Under the pieces are notes generated by a model, which made no database searches, was not told the origin of the DNA, and saw nothing but the letters and a program-made list of their open reading frames with translations. 29,614 nucleotides of DNA from Pavlovales sp. CCMP2436. Its lineage: Eukaryota; Haptophyta; Pavlovophyceae; Pavlovales. The stretch lies in the NCBI GenBank assembly GCA_026770615.1, contig MU631460.1:186083-215696 (forward strand), in the 5' to 3' direction. The position numbers and the translations under genes were made by a program. Below, one piece after another: positions 1-8,975 of the stretch (its first letter is position 1; every line of letters starts with the position of its first letter).

Positions 1-360
1 TGCTGCTGCTGCTGCTGCGCAGGCGGCTGTGGAAGCGGAGACGCGCCGCCGCCTGGCTGCTGCTGCTGCTGCTGTGCAGGCGCAGGCGCAGGCGGCTGTG
101 GAGGCGACGCGTCTCCGCTTCCACAGCCGCTTGGCTGCTGCTGCTGATGCGCAGGCTGCTGTGGAGGCGGAGGCGCGCCGACGGGCTGCTGCTGCTGCTG
201 CTGCGCAGGCGGCTGTGGAAGCGGAGGCGCACCACCTGGTGGACGGGCTCCGCCTGGCTGCTGCCGCTACCGCTGCTGCTGCGCAGGGGGCTGTGGAGGA
301 GGAAGCGCGCCGCCCGTCTGCTGCTGCGCAGGGGGCTGTGGAGGTGGAGGCGCGCGCCTC
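1..360. repeat. GCT-rich minisatellite with an internal inversion
   Basis: Runs of GCT/CTG alternate with a GCGCAGGCGGCTGTGGAAG-like unit roughly six times. Between about 92 and 132 the unit meets an inverted copy (GCGGCTGTGGA ... TCCACAGCCGC), giving a perfect 11-bp stem. Most frames on both strands are open here simply because of composition, so plus-strand ORFs in this stretch are not treated as genes. Confidence 0.8.
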
Positions 361-1077
361 GTGTTGTGCAGCGGGTAGGGCCCGTGCTGGTGGCGTTGGG
401 GGCATGTTTGGTGTCGGGTTCTGCGGAGTGGCCGGGAAGTCCGGGCCTCGCAAGCGCTTGTGTGGCTCTGCTCGTATGGCCTGGAGAGGTACCGCGGGTA
501 GCGGGTAGGCGTAGTGCGGCGTTGTCCGCGCGGGCGGCGGGGGGGTGGGCGTTCGCTGCCGTTTTTTCTCCGCGGGTGTGGTTGCCCCCACCTGCGTCTT
601 TTTCTTTTCTGCCCTCTCGGCCGCCTGTGCGGCCCACCAGGCCATCTTGAACTTTTTCGCGTCGTATATGGAGATCTTATCCTTGGTTGCCGCAGCGGAT
701 GCCTCGATTGCGGCTTCGCGCAGGTTATGCATCTCGAGGCTATGGTGTAGAAGCGTGAAGCTTAAAGCGCCGTGCTTTGGGGGGTCTCCTTCGCTGTCTT
801 TCGCTAGCTCTTCCTTGATGCTCATACCGACCCGTCCGGTGTAGTTATCCGGCCTAGCGATCATGTGTGTTGCCACTCTTTTTAATTTTGGGATCCCCAG
901 TCGTGGTGCCAGCTCGGTGCAGGGTGCGTCGTGGAGACCTTGGCGGAGCTCGGCCGTTGACGGACACTCGTGGTACAGGTGGTGTTTGGTATCAGATGGA
1001 CCGGGTGCCCTACACAGGGGGCAGGAGGTGCTCATTTTCTCAGGCTTCCCGTCTATTGTTATCTCAATTGAGGCCAT
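1..1077 (-). mobile_element. C-terminal part of a non-LTR retrotransposon-like ORF, running off the left edge
   Basis: A minus-strand frame stays open from an ATG at 1077 to the window start (over 350 codons). It begins with an acidic stretch and a zinc-binding pattern C19-x2-C22-x9-H32-x4-C37 (CPLC...HLYHEC), followed by an alpha-helical region with MAWWAAQAAERAEKKK and then a Pro/Ala-rich tail. A CCHC motif of this spacing is common near the C-terminus of LINE polymerase ORFs, and that is the basis of the call; no reverse transcriptase core is present. An in-frame TGA at 1093-1095 separates it from similar upstream sequence, so the element is probably 5'-truncated or dead. The last third crosses a GCT-rich minisatellite, where several frames are open and the reading is unreliable. 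It could instead be a host zinc-knuckle protein. Confidence 0.45.
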
Positions 1078-1092
1078 CGGCGGTGTGGTAGT

Positions 1093-1335
1093 TCATTTAT
1101 GATTTAATTTTTTGGAATTTTGGACGTTGATTTTTGTTAAGTATATGCCATACTCGGCTAGCTTGGTTATGTGTCCCGGGAGCTGGGCGATTTCGATTAG
1201 GCTCTGGCGCTTCAGGCGGCGGGGACATTGAGAAGGCCCCCATATGTAGTGTGACAATGAGAAGTGTGTACACAATGCAACGTATGTTACTGGGCGGAGA
1301 GTAACCGTACGCTGCGAATGCCGATGGCGACGCAT
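1093..1335 (-). pseudogene. Upstream remnant of the retrotransposon-like ORF
   Basis: This is an 80-codon minus-strand frame in the same register as the zinc-motif ORF below it, ending in TGA at 1095-1093. Its second half (QCPRRLKRQSLIEIAQLPGH...LAEYGIYLTKI) reads like protein, and the first half is weaker. The stop followed only 15 nt later by the ATG of the next ORF, in one register, suggests a single ancestral frame split by a nonsense change. I do not recognise a specific domain. Confidence 0.3.
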
Positions 1336-1444
1336 CTTGCTCGACTGGAGACAACGAGAGTGGGCGGACGGGGCGGGTGGGCAAACACCATGCTGTTCAC
1401 CGAGCTAATTTTATTTTATTGATGTAAAATTTCTCGGGGAGCGA

Positions 1445-1993
1445 ATGATGGCGGTAGCGCTCATCGTGGCATTCGTGGGGGTTCTCAAGCCGGGCATTTC
1501 CCTCCATGCGCGGTCGGCGGTGACGATGGGTACCAGGCCCGCCCCGCAGAACCAGGCAGCCTCAACGAGGCGCGAGCTCGTCGGCGCCTCGCTGGCGCTG
1601 CTGTCCACGTCCGCGCTGCTCGCCCGGCCCGCTGGCGCGGCACCGGCGAAAGAGATCCTCGTCGAGGGCGAGGTCGCCTTCCCAAAGCTTGCGGCCCAGC
1701 TGGCCGGCAAGCGGGTGCGCGTCGAGGTCATTGCTCGCCGCCTGGGCAAGGGCGTAATTGCAACGACGCGCATCGAGCAGGCGGCGGACACGTTCCCGAG
1801 CCGCTTCTCCATCTACGCCGACGACCTTAACGAGGGCATCAGCCTGGATAAGACGCGCGCGGACGACATCTTCCTGCTTGCGACGCTCGACTCCGTCGAG
1901 AGCGATGGGTCGTTGAGACGCCTGGGCTCGCTGCAGGGCAAGGCCCCACTCAAGAAGGGCGAGCGGCTCAAGCCGCTGCTGCTGATCGAGTGA
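1445..1993 (+). CDS. Thylakoid-lumen-type protein with a CcmH/CycH-like C-terminal domain
   Basis: Single-exon ORF of 182 aa ending in TGA. Residues 1-28 form a hydrophobic signal sequence. A transit-like basic stretch follows, then a twin-arginine segment (TRREL at 41-45, hydrophobic to about 62, AxA-like site near 63-68). This is the tripartite layout of a nucleus-encoded lumen protein in a secondary plastid. The mature part (about 70-182) is predicted beta-rich. Its order VEGEV..., L-A-A-Q-L-A-G-K, V-x-V-I-A-R, FPSRFSIYADDLN and LGSLQG resembles the Ig-like C-terminal domain of bacterial cytochrome c biogenesis protein CcmH/CycH. That family call is by eye and only moderate. Two adjacent ATGs (1445, 1448) are equally possible starts. 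AT-rich sequence precedes the start. Confidence 0.75.
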   Translation: MMAVALIVAFVGVLKPGISLHARSAVTMGTRPAPQNQAASTRRELVGASLALLSTSALLARPAGAAPAKEILVEGEVAFPKLAAQLAGKRVRVEVIARRLGKGVIATTRIEQAADTFPSRFSIYADDLNEGISLDKTRADDIFLLATLDSVESDGSLRRLGSLQGKAPLKKGERLKPLLLIE

Positions 1994-2015
1994 ACCCGGC
2001 TGAACCCGGCGTTGT

Positions 2016-2126
2016 AGGATGGCAATCTCTGCGCGGGGTGCCGGGTTGCGTTGGAGGATGGTCATCTCTGCGCGAGGTACCGGGTTGCGATGGAGGATGG
2101 CCATTTCTGCGCGGGTTGCCAGTGGA
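2016..2126. repeat. 39-bp tandem repeat, about 2.8 copies
   Basis: Units start at 2016, 2055 and 2094 with the core AGGATGG..ATCTCTGCGCG and a GGGTTGCG.TGG end. The period is 13 codons and the units differ by few substitutions. The repeat lies just after the stop of the lumen-type gene, probably in its 3' UTR. The minus-strand ORF through it (1562-2137) is a shadow of that gene. Confidence 0.8.
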
Positions 2127-2247
2127 GGCGCCCACACGGCTACGGCTGCTGCGCGCCGACTCGTCGCTGGCCCGTATTTTGGGATGTGTTGGGCTTCTAC
2201 TTCTAGCCGTGCTGTCTAGACGTCAGGAGGCCCAAGCTAGATCTTTC

Positions 2248-2282
2248 ACCGACGACGATGAGAGGACTCGAGCAGAATAAAT
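2248..2282 (+). repeat. Dispersed repeat, copy 1 (GACGACGATGAGAGG...GAATAAAT)
   Basis: This copy shares CCGACGACGATGAGAGG, CTCGAGC.GAATAAAT and the spacing between them with 6085-6134 (+) and 23681-23732 (-). It ends in AATAAA, which may also act as the poly(A) signal of the upstream gene about 280 bp away. Confidence 0.55.
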
Positions 2283-2461
2283 GATTAAGTATCTTGCGGG
2301 GCGGCGTCAGGTGCTAGGGCGATATGAGTGGGTGATCCCAGGCCTGGCCGTAACTTTCTCAATCTGCAGTAGTTCTATAGTGATTAAAAACTAACTATGT
2401 TCACTGTTCTAATTTGCAAATTACGCTTAAACTTAAAGCTCCTCGACGCAGGACGCTCCTG

Positions 2462-2938
2462 TCAGGCGTCAAGGCGTCTTTTAATAGAACGAGCTCGTGC
2501 GCCGCACACACCGCGTGCCGCCGGCCCTCGTCGTCGAGCACGTGACCGAGCGCGGCTGCGCCCTCCGCACCGGCGTCGGCGTCGGGGGAGGCGTCGGCGG
2601 GCGCAGCGGTGATGGTGTGCATCGTGACTGTCAGCCGGGACTGCGTCACGCGACGAATTCATCTCGGGCCGCTCGCACGGCACACCCCAGTCGCCGACCA
2701 CGAAGAAGTAAAGCTCGTCGACGTCCATCGCCCTGCCGCCGGCGCTCTCCGCGGCAATATCTTGCGCGAGGAGCGCCCCCGCCGTCCGCCTCGTGCCACT
2801 GAGCGCCGTGTGGACGAGGATGAGAGCGAGCGCGAGCGCCGCGGGCACCGTGCAGCCTGCGCGCCGCTGCCGCCACCAGAGGCCGCGCGCGGCCTGCTCG
2901 CAGCCGCGCGAGCCGCCGGGGTGCGACTGGGCCATCTC
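2462..2938 (-). CDS. Possible N-terminus of a metallophosphatase-like membrane protein
   Basis: From the ATG at 2938 the frame gives a short basic N-terminus and a hydrophobic anchor (residues about 31-48, PAALALALILVHTALSG). A lumenal stretch follows, then DELYFFVVGDWGV. The F-V-V-G-D-W-G pattern matches the first metal-binding motif of purple/tartrate-resistant acid phosphatases. Beyond it the frame turns into low-complexity arginine-rich sequence and stops at 2462 without the later GDN, GNHE or histidine motifs. Either an intron follows, a frameshift has occurred, or this is a truncated fragment. It lies directly behind the broken kelch gene on the same strand. The identity rests on one motif. 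Confidence 0.35.
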   Translation of the reverse strand, partial: EMAQSHPGGSRGCEQAARGLWWRQRRAGCTVPAALALALILVHTALSGTRRTAGALLAQDIAAESAGGRAMDVDELYFFVVGDWGVPCERPEMNSSRDAVPADSHDAHHHRCARRRLPRRRRRCGGRSRARSRARRRGPAARGVCGARARSIKRRLDA

Positions 2939-3078
2939 GCGGGGACTCTGGCTCGCTCTGGCGGTGAGATGTGCTAAGCGCGGCCAAGAGCGCAGCTCGG
3001 CACAGGGTGTGCCAAGAGGGGCCACGAGCGACAGGGGGTGCCAAGAGCGACAAGGGATCAGCGTTGGTGCGGATCGGA

Positions 3079-4279
3079 TCACAGCCACACGCGCAACAGG
3101 AAGGTGTCGTTGAGGTACTCGACGCCCAAGAGTCCAACCCGCCGAAGATGAGGACGCCGCCTCCGCACGGGATCGCCACGTGGAGGGTGCGCGTGCGGGG
3201 GTGCTCGCCGCCTACCACGAGGTTGCTCCACCGCCGACGCTGCAGGTCGAAGCAGTACAGTGCCGAGTCGAGCGAGTTGGCCACGCTCCGATTGTTGCCA
3301 CCGAACACCACCAGCCGGTTGCCGAGGGTGACGAGCAAGTGGCCGTTACGCGGAGACGGCGGTTACTCCTCTGCGCTGAACACCTGCGTCCACGCGCACA
3401 TGTCCAGGGCGTACACCGAGAGGTCGTTGAGTGGGCTACTGTTCGAGTCACCCCCGAATACGTACATGCTCTCCGCCACGCGGCAGGCCGCGTGGTGAGC
3501 GGGCGGGCTCGGGCTCGCGCCGGCGCACTCGTGCCACGTCCACTAACGTGTGCGCACGCTGAAGGAGAGCGCATCGTTACGGCAGCCTTCATCCGCAAAG
3601 CCGCCGAAGATGACCACCTCCGAGCTGCTGTTGTGCGTGATCGCCGAATGCCCGTCGAGTCGCACGCTTGCGTCGGCGGCCTACGCTGTGTGCGAAAGCA
3701 GCATCGTCCACGCGGCGGTGCGCGTGTCCAAAAGCCACACGTCGTTGACGTAGCTCTCGCCATCGTACCCGCCGAGCAGGATCAGCCCCACGGGGTGCGC
3801 TGAGTCGCTCAGCGAAACGGGCGAGACGCGGGCGTTCGGAGTGTGCTCCGAGGTCGACGCGAGCAGCTCCCACGAGGCCGTGCCAGTGGCTGCCGGGTCA
3901 CACCGGAGCATCCACAGATCGCCTAGCCGCTCACCGTGCGCGCCGTGCAGGAAGCGCCCGACGGCTGGGCCGAGCCGGCCGCCGGCGGGCAGTGCGACCA
4001 CGAGAGCGAGCTGAGCGTGTGCCACTGCTTGTACCGCTCGCGCCAGCCCGCACCTTGATTCCGCAGCGCCAGCAAGCCCTCGCCGCTCGACGAAAGCGTT
4101 AAGTCGAGCAGCGGCTTCCAGGCGTAGGGATCCTCGCACAGCTTGGCGATGCGCGTGCAGACCAGCGCGGCGTGGCCGAGCGACTCGGGCTCGTCGAGGC
4201 AGCGGAGGATCACGAGGACGAGGCCGTCGTCGAGAAGGTCGCACGGATGGAAGCCGGCCTGCTCGCTGCGCGATGCCAT
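3079..4279 (-). pseudogene. Broken F-box / kelch-repeat gene
   Basis: From ATG 4279 the frame encodes an F-box (LLDDGLVLVILRCLDEPESL, then WRERYKQWHTL). F-box proteins of this type are substrate adaptors for SCF ubiquitin ligases. After a frame break near 3960-4010 the next frame carries kelch blades: RLGDLWMLRC, LILLGGYDGESYVNDVWLLD, VVIFGGFADEGCRND, MYVFGGDSNSSPLND, LVVFGGNNRS and VLIFGGLDS. The kelch frame has three in-frame stops, TAG at 3683-3681, TAG at 3545-3543 and TAA at 3365-3363. A second frame break near 3130 precedes EYLNDTFLLRVWL and TGA at 3081-3079. The blades are well preserved despite five lesions, so the decay looks recent. Each stop is one C-to-T change from Gln. Confidence 0.8.
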
Positions 4280-4532
4280 CCGTCTGGGTGAGTGAGCGTG
4301 CGTGTGCCACTGCGCTTCACGAGCTCGAGCGGGCGGCGGCGGGCGCCATCGTGATTGCCTCACGGCGGGGCGGTCGACTTTGGCGAAGTTAGCCAAACTT
4401 CGCGTGCGTGACAGCGACCAAGCCCGCGGCCCCCGCGGGCATGGGCGACGACTCGGGCGACGGCTCGGCCAGCGACGGCTCGCACGGCCGTGAGCGCGGT
4501 TCCCGCATGGCTGCGCGTTTAATTGGCATCGC

Positions 4533-4575
4533 GCAATATATATCGGCCAGCCCGAACCCCCCTACATTAATATAT
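4533..4575 (-). repeat. Dispersed GTAGGGGGGTTCGGGCT repeat, copy 1
   Basis: On the minus strand this reads AATGTAGGGGGGTTCGGGCT followed by GGC. The same core occurs at about 22834-22865 (+), and looser versions occur at 23142 and 23537. Flanks are AT-rich. No function is visible. Confidence 0.5.
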
Positions 4576-4781
4576 CGGCTAGTTATTAACTCACTTGATG
4601 GCACTCAGGCTGAGCTCAGATCACCCCTTGCCAGCTCTCAAGCAGTCGAAGACCTCTAAACCGGGCAGAGAACATTACTGAAGGGCTTTGCCGACATTTG
4701 GAGTGTTTATTGGGCGGGCTCGACGAGCTCTACAGTGGATCGCACGTCATTAATTGTTACCCCCCCCCCTAGCTTGCGTTT

Positions 4782-4893
4782 GTAGGGAGGAGGGCCAACC
4801 TAAATGTCTTACCGATATTTAGGGTAGGGGGTTGACCCAACCTCAAATTTGTGCTGATATCGGGAAGGGGGGATTCCAACCTCCACTTTAGCT
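4782..4893. repeat. GTAGGGGGTCACCCAACCT repeat, three units
   Basis: Related units lie at 4782-4806, 4822-4850 and 4861-4890, each with a G-run followed by CCAACCT and an AT stretch. Two better-matching units lie at 5897-5960. On the minus strand both arrays can be read as LRLG.PPT..IGK-like peptides, but no longer frame supports coding. Confidence 0.55.
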
Positions 4894-5091
4894 GGCCCAC
4901 ACGCCTTACAAGGGATGAAAAATGCGGAATAGAGTACCCTATATTTTTCTTCGCCTGCGGCGAGCAACTCGTATCAGCAGAGTTGGAGATACACGTACCT
5001 CTCGAGCTGGCAGATACGTCGTATCGTAGTAAGTGCTCGCACACGCACGTGCGATCGCACGACGTGCACTGGGCGAGACCTGTGCGGCGCT

Positions 5092-5101
5092 CACTATAAA
5101 T
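5092..5101 (+). promoter_or_regulatory. TATA-like box next to a MITE
   Basis: CTATAAATAC lies directly at the left TA target site of the 5103-5268 MITE. If it is a promoter, the MITE now separates it from the small ORF at 5277. Confidence 0.25.
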
Positions 5102-5102
5102 A

Positions 5103-5268
5103 CAGGGTGTCGCGGGCAGTAAGAAACCGTAACGTTAAGAAACTGAGCCTCCTTTTTTGTGCCCTTCAATGGTGATTTAAGCAAAATTTAAGCATTGTGT
5201 GTATGTAAGTTGCTAATGAACTGAGCCTCAGTCTCAAAAGCGCCGTTCTTATTGCCCGCAACACCCTG
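5103..5268. mobile_element. MITE 1, Tc1/mariner-like (166 bp)
   Basis: A 24-bp terminal inverted repeat starts CAGGGTGTCGCGGGC and ends AGTAAGAAA. The right end is its complement with two mismatches. TA dinucleotides flank both ends (5101-5102 and 5269-5270), as expected for a Tc1/mariner TA target duplication. There is no internal ORF. MITE 2 (12942-13232) has TIRs of the same length ending in the same GGGCA.TAAGAAA, and both contain an ACTGAGCCTCA-type internal segment. Confidence 0.85.
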
Positions 5269-5276
5269 TACGCATC

Positions 5277-5474
5277 ATGGCGCTTGCACGCACAACCGCT
5301 AAGCCCGCCAAATTACCCGTCAACGCCAACTACAAGTCTGCCGACGATCTTGCTGCGCTAGAGCAGGCGGTAGACTTTTGCCAGCAGCAGGCGGCAGAGC
5401 AGGCGTCGAGAGACGTTGAATGTCGAGTCACAACTTCAAACAAAAAACATAAAAAACTATTTAGTTACTGGTAG
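5277..5474 (+). CDS. Small ORF of unknown function
   Basis: 65-codon ORF starting 7 nt after the MITE. Residues 20-50 (YKSADDLAALEQAVDFCQQQ...) are predicted helical and protein-like, and the C-terminus is Lys-rich. It may be the first exon of a larger or disrupted gene, but no continuation is visible. I recognise no family. Confidence 0.25.
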   Translation: MALARTTAKPAKLPVNANYKSADDLAALEQAVDFCQQQAAEQASRDVECRVTTSNKKHKKLFSYW

Positions 5475-5572
5475 GTTTACATAAACAATGCCGACCGGGG
5501 CGCACGCCTCGACCGCGGCGGCCGCGGCGGACAGGGCACACGCACCTAAATGGACGTGAGCGTTGTGTGTGT

Positions 5573-5731
5573 GGGGGGGGGAGGGAAGAGGGGAGCCTGT
5601 GGCAATTACTACGAGTTCACCACCAACTTCACCTCTACCACCACTATCCCTGCTGCCAGGACTAACGTCCGACGTCAACCAAGTCAGTGAGTGAACAACA
5701 CCTGTTGTACCATGCTGAGCCGCTATATATA
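5573..5731 (-). mobile_element. SINE-like repeat family A, copy 1
   Basis: On the minus strand it starts in a TA-rich run, then reads AGCGGCTCAGCATGG (A-box-like) and TTGGTTGACGTC (B-box-like) about 35 nt later. The body is CTGGCAGCAGG...GGTAGAGGTGAAGTTGGTG, ending in a C-rich tail. It shares this order with 21601-21715, 25232-25370 and 26618-26761. Confidence 0.65.
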
Positions 5732-5739
5732 TATACATT

Positions 5740-6600
5740 AAAACACGCTGAGCCTCCCGGGCAGGGGACCGTGGGCATATTTCTATGTTTCTATATGTTT
5801 TTACTGGAAGCGATGTCCGTGAAGCGGGCTTGGAGGGGGGGGAGGGGGTCCTGGGTTCCAACCAGCCTCTGTGCGGCGGCCAAAGTTCAATGAAGTTGTA
5901 GAGAGGTCACCCAACCTCAATTTTCCGATCGGTCGGGTAGGGGGGTCACCCAACCTAAAATGCCAGAATTGCCCTACAAACAAACTAGGCAGCAGGTAGG
6001 AATTTCAAAACCCTGACGCGCATATTAACAGTCTCATTCCTAAGCCCAATCCTATTGGATTTGGAACCTTGATTCTACGTCGTTATGAACCGACAACGAC
6101 GAGAGGATTCGAGCGGAATAAATTATATAGTAAATTAAAATATGATAGTGCTCCTGAGTCATGCCCCCGCGTGCTCCTGTGCACAGCTGCCGCCAAATCG
6201 AGCAAACAAGAGTCCAGGGCTTCTAAGATCCTAGCTTATAATATTTCCTCGTTCTAAACTTAGTGTTTGGCTTATAATAGTAACCAAAAATCCTACAGTG
6301 TCTTAAAAACCCTGCCCGCGTCCTCAGCGGCATCGTCGCCCGCGCCGCCAGCCCAATTGGTAGCCATTGGCTCCCAGGGAGCCGTCAGGCGCTGAGAGGT
6401 GTGCCAGCCCTTGCTCCGCCCGATGGCCAGGCGGCCTGGATGTGCTAGGCGGAGGAGGAGAGCAGCAAGCCCGCGGGCCCAATGTGATAGTGTGTTAGTT
6501 TCTAGTTAAACGTCCGTCCCCGGGAGGATCTCACTGGATTTAAGTGTTGAAAAACACTCAGATCCATAGTGTGCACGAGCATTTAGTTGAAAAAGTCACG
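5740..6600. other. Intergenic stretch without a supported gene
   Basis: It contains two units of the GTAGGGGGGTCACCCAACCT repeat (5897-5924, 5935-5960), the dispersed repeat at 6085-6134, and a hairpin-forming segment at about 6524-6563 (AGTGTTGAAAAACACT with flanking GGATCT/AGATCC). I see no gene in it. Confidence 0.5.
6085..6134 (+). repeat. Dispersed repeat, copy 2 (GACAACGACGAGAGG...GAATAAAT)
   Basis: This matches 23681-23732 (-) over ATGAACCGAC.ACGA.GAG, TCGAGCGGAATAAATT and the following ATATA.TA, and matches 2248-2282 over the central part. Confidence 0.6.
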
Positions 6601-6616
6601 CTTTGTCTTATATAGT

Positions 6617-6796
6617 TATATAGGGTGGACTCGCACGAGCAGAAGAAGCCGCACGTGGGAGTCAACGTTGCCGGCCACAAGACGCAGCCGAATACCGAGG
6701 CCACCGGCACGAAGGCCAAGGCGAGCACATTATCTGCGCCAAAGCCACCGAAGCCGGACGCCCCGGATACCGGGCAAAGTGCTGCCTTCGGATAGC
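6617..6796 (+). CDS. Short coding-like frame upstream of a LINE/SINE-like tail
   Basis: After a TATATAG sequence that could serve as a splice acceptor, a plus frame reads VDSHEQKKPHVGVNVAGHKT and a Lys/Pro/Ala-rich stretch, ending in TAG. Composition is like other exons here. It may belong to the element whose tail lies at 7008-7143, or be an orphan exon. I do not recognise it. Confidence 0.2.
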
Positions 6797-7007
6797 GCTC
6801 GACCCGACGACCTCACCGCTACCCATCACGCAACTGGCATCTGCGGGAGATGCTTCGGCACCGCAATCGTCCCTATGACTTTCACTGGCATGCGGCGCAC
6901 TGAGGGCTGCGTCGCTGCACGTGGCTACCCGTCGAGCCACCACAGTGGAACCCATCTTCAACCAAACTCGAACGAAATCGGCTGCTCAGAGCTCTGCCGG
7001 CGCACCA

Positions 7008-7143
7008 GTATCACCGCATGGTGATGCTGAGGCTAGAAACAGAGTGACGATCAGACGCTGACAACCGAGGCCTCCTGGACGCAGAGACTGCGCACCCGGC
7101 GGTAGAAGGGGCATCATAACATAACATAACATAACATAACATA
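7008..7143 (+). repeat. Dispersed repeat family C with an ATAAC tail, copy 1
   Basis: This matches 21777-21897 over GTGACGATCAGACGCTGACA, CCTGGACGCAGA.ACTGC and GGCGGTAGAAGGGGCATCAT. This copy ends in five ATAAC units. A common 3' end with a short tandem tail is typical of non-LTR retroelements or their SINEs; that class is inferred. Confidence 0.6.
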
Positions 7144-7154
7144 GGGTGGGAAAT

Positions 7155-7850
7155 GACGTCGCAGTGAGGACCAGCCTGCACACGATGGCTGCCAGGCCGC
7201 GTACTCGTTCTTAGCACAACCCGGTGCAACGGCTCGCGGCGCACGGGGTAAGCCTAGGCCGGTCGCAAAACTCGCCGGCGTCGGTGCACTGGCTGGTCCT
7301 CCCGCCGACGACCAGAGCATGTCGCGCAGGCGCGCGCTCGACGGCGGCAAGAAGGGTGGCAGCAAGAACCTCAAGGCCGCTGCTGCTCGGCTGGCGCGCC
7401 AGGCCGCCGGCGTAAGCAAGTACGCGCCGTCGGAGCTCGAGGCGGAGGACGTCGGCGTCCTCCACGTCGTCGATTTGGTGCTCGATGAGGTGGTGATGGA
7501 CAAGGCGCTCGCGGCGAAGCGCGCGCTCTCGGCGGCTTAGTCGAAGAAGAGCCACGGTGCGAAGAAGGCGCGGACAGCTATCGCCGCACGCGTCGTGGAC
7601 GCCGCGCGCACCGCCGCCCGTGCGCAGGCAAGGAGGCTACCGAGTGCCCGAAGGTGCCCACCAAGAACTTCCGGCGCGAAATGTTCCCGGGCGATCGACA
7701 GATCCGAGGCGGTCGTCGCCGACATCGTGTGCAAGCTTTAAGCATGGTCGAAGGCGAGACCGGCAGCTACCGCCGAGGCCGTGCGCCTGTGCAAGCTTCC
7801 CAGCGCGCAAAGCTTCAGATGCTTTAGAGCCGGTCGGAGGCGGAGGGCTC
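7155..7850 (+). pseudogene. Lys/Ala-rich ORF interrupted by TAG and TAA
   Basis: One plus frame runs from after a TGA at about 7152 to 7537 and continues in the same register past TAG (7538-7540) and TAA (about 7738-7740) to about 7850. It includes GGKKGGSKNLKAAAARLARQ, then LEAEDVGVLHVVDLVLDEVV and, after the TAG, SKKSHGAKKARTAIAARVVD. Composition is uniform across both stops. I recognise no family. The minus-strand ORFs here are shadows, although 7738-7995 (-) begins with a signal-peptide-like run. Confidence 0.3.
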
Positions 7851-8162
7851 GGTAGTCAAGCAAGGCGTGCAGCGCGCGCACGAGGTCAGCGTTCATCCTC
7901 GATGGGTGTTCCTTGTCTAAGTTGCGGGACAGGCAGGTGGTGACGAGGAGGACAACGGAAAGGACGGGGAGGAGGAGGGGCCACGAGGACGACAAGGCTG
8001 TGCGTCCGCAGCGCGCCGCAGCACGCGGTCAAAACTCCGGGTTAAAATCTACTCCAGATCCTGTTAGCGTATCTCCGATGCATACTATCATGTGCGCGTC
8101 CTGGTGATCCTGAAGAACATGGTCCTAGGTACCAGCCCGGGTCCCTGATATGTGCGAGCTGT

Positions 8163-8940
8163 TCACCAGTCCGCGAACAAGCCGCAGTCGAACCCGGCGG
8201 CAAGCGCGGCGTCGGAGTCGTTCTGCAGCCTCTGCGCGAAGTTTGCGCTCTCCACCGAGAAGCAAGAGGTGTCCGTCGGCCCGCTCAGCTCGGGCCGGTA
8301 GGGCGGGGAGGCCTCGGAGCGAGAGGTGAGGGCGTAGAAGTCAAAGCCGTCGAACCAGGCGTGCTCCAGGATCGCCGCGATACCGCGCTTCTGGTTGCCG
8401 AGGCGTTCCGACACGCTGACGCGCAGCAGGCCGGAGATGAGGTCTTTCGCCTCCGCCGAGAGCTGGGGCTCCTGCGCGTCGGGCCAGCGGATCCACCCCG
8501 CCAGGATGGCTGCCATTAGGTCCATGGCGAAGGTATCCTCGTCGGCTAAGCCCTCGCTGGTGCTGCGAATCATAATACATAATAAAAAATGTAATGATAA
8601 ATAACAAAAACTACATACATAGTGACAAAAAAATCCAAATCGCAAAAAAAAAAAAAAGGGGTAAAAAAAAACCAGCTGTTGGCGAAGGGCGAGCGGCCGA
8701 CGAGCATCTCGAAGATCAGCACGCCTAGAGACCAAAAGTCGACGGCGAATCCGTGACCGGTGCGGCGCATTATCTGGGGATAGGGGGGGGGGTCAATTCA
8801 GTCACGGGCACGGGGTGCTCCTCCTGGGGGGGAAAGGGGGGGAGGGAGGGGGGTTGCGGGTGTGAGGGCGGCGGGCTAGGCGGCAGGGGCTGCGGACAGC
8901 TATGCAGCGAAAGAGGGTCGGCGGGCGGCAGGCAGGCGGG

Positions 8941-8975
<35 letters not shown>

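Noticed and set aside
29..650. Overlapping Ala- and Arg-rich plus-strand ORFs at the left end
   Set aside because: They are produced by the GCT-rich minisatellite. The minus strand carries the more protein-like frame.
3079..4279. Reassignment of TAA/TAG to glutamine
   Set aside because: The three kelch stops fit Gln and most intact genes end in TGA, but about 2,100 codons of intact genes here contain no in-frame TAA/TAG, the DUF3067 gene appears to end in TAG, and the kelch gene also has frameshifts. Pseudogene decay is simpler.
5840..5880. tRNA-like GGTTCCAACC
   Set aside because: No cloverleaf can be formed from the flanking G-rich sequence.
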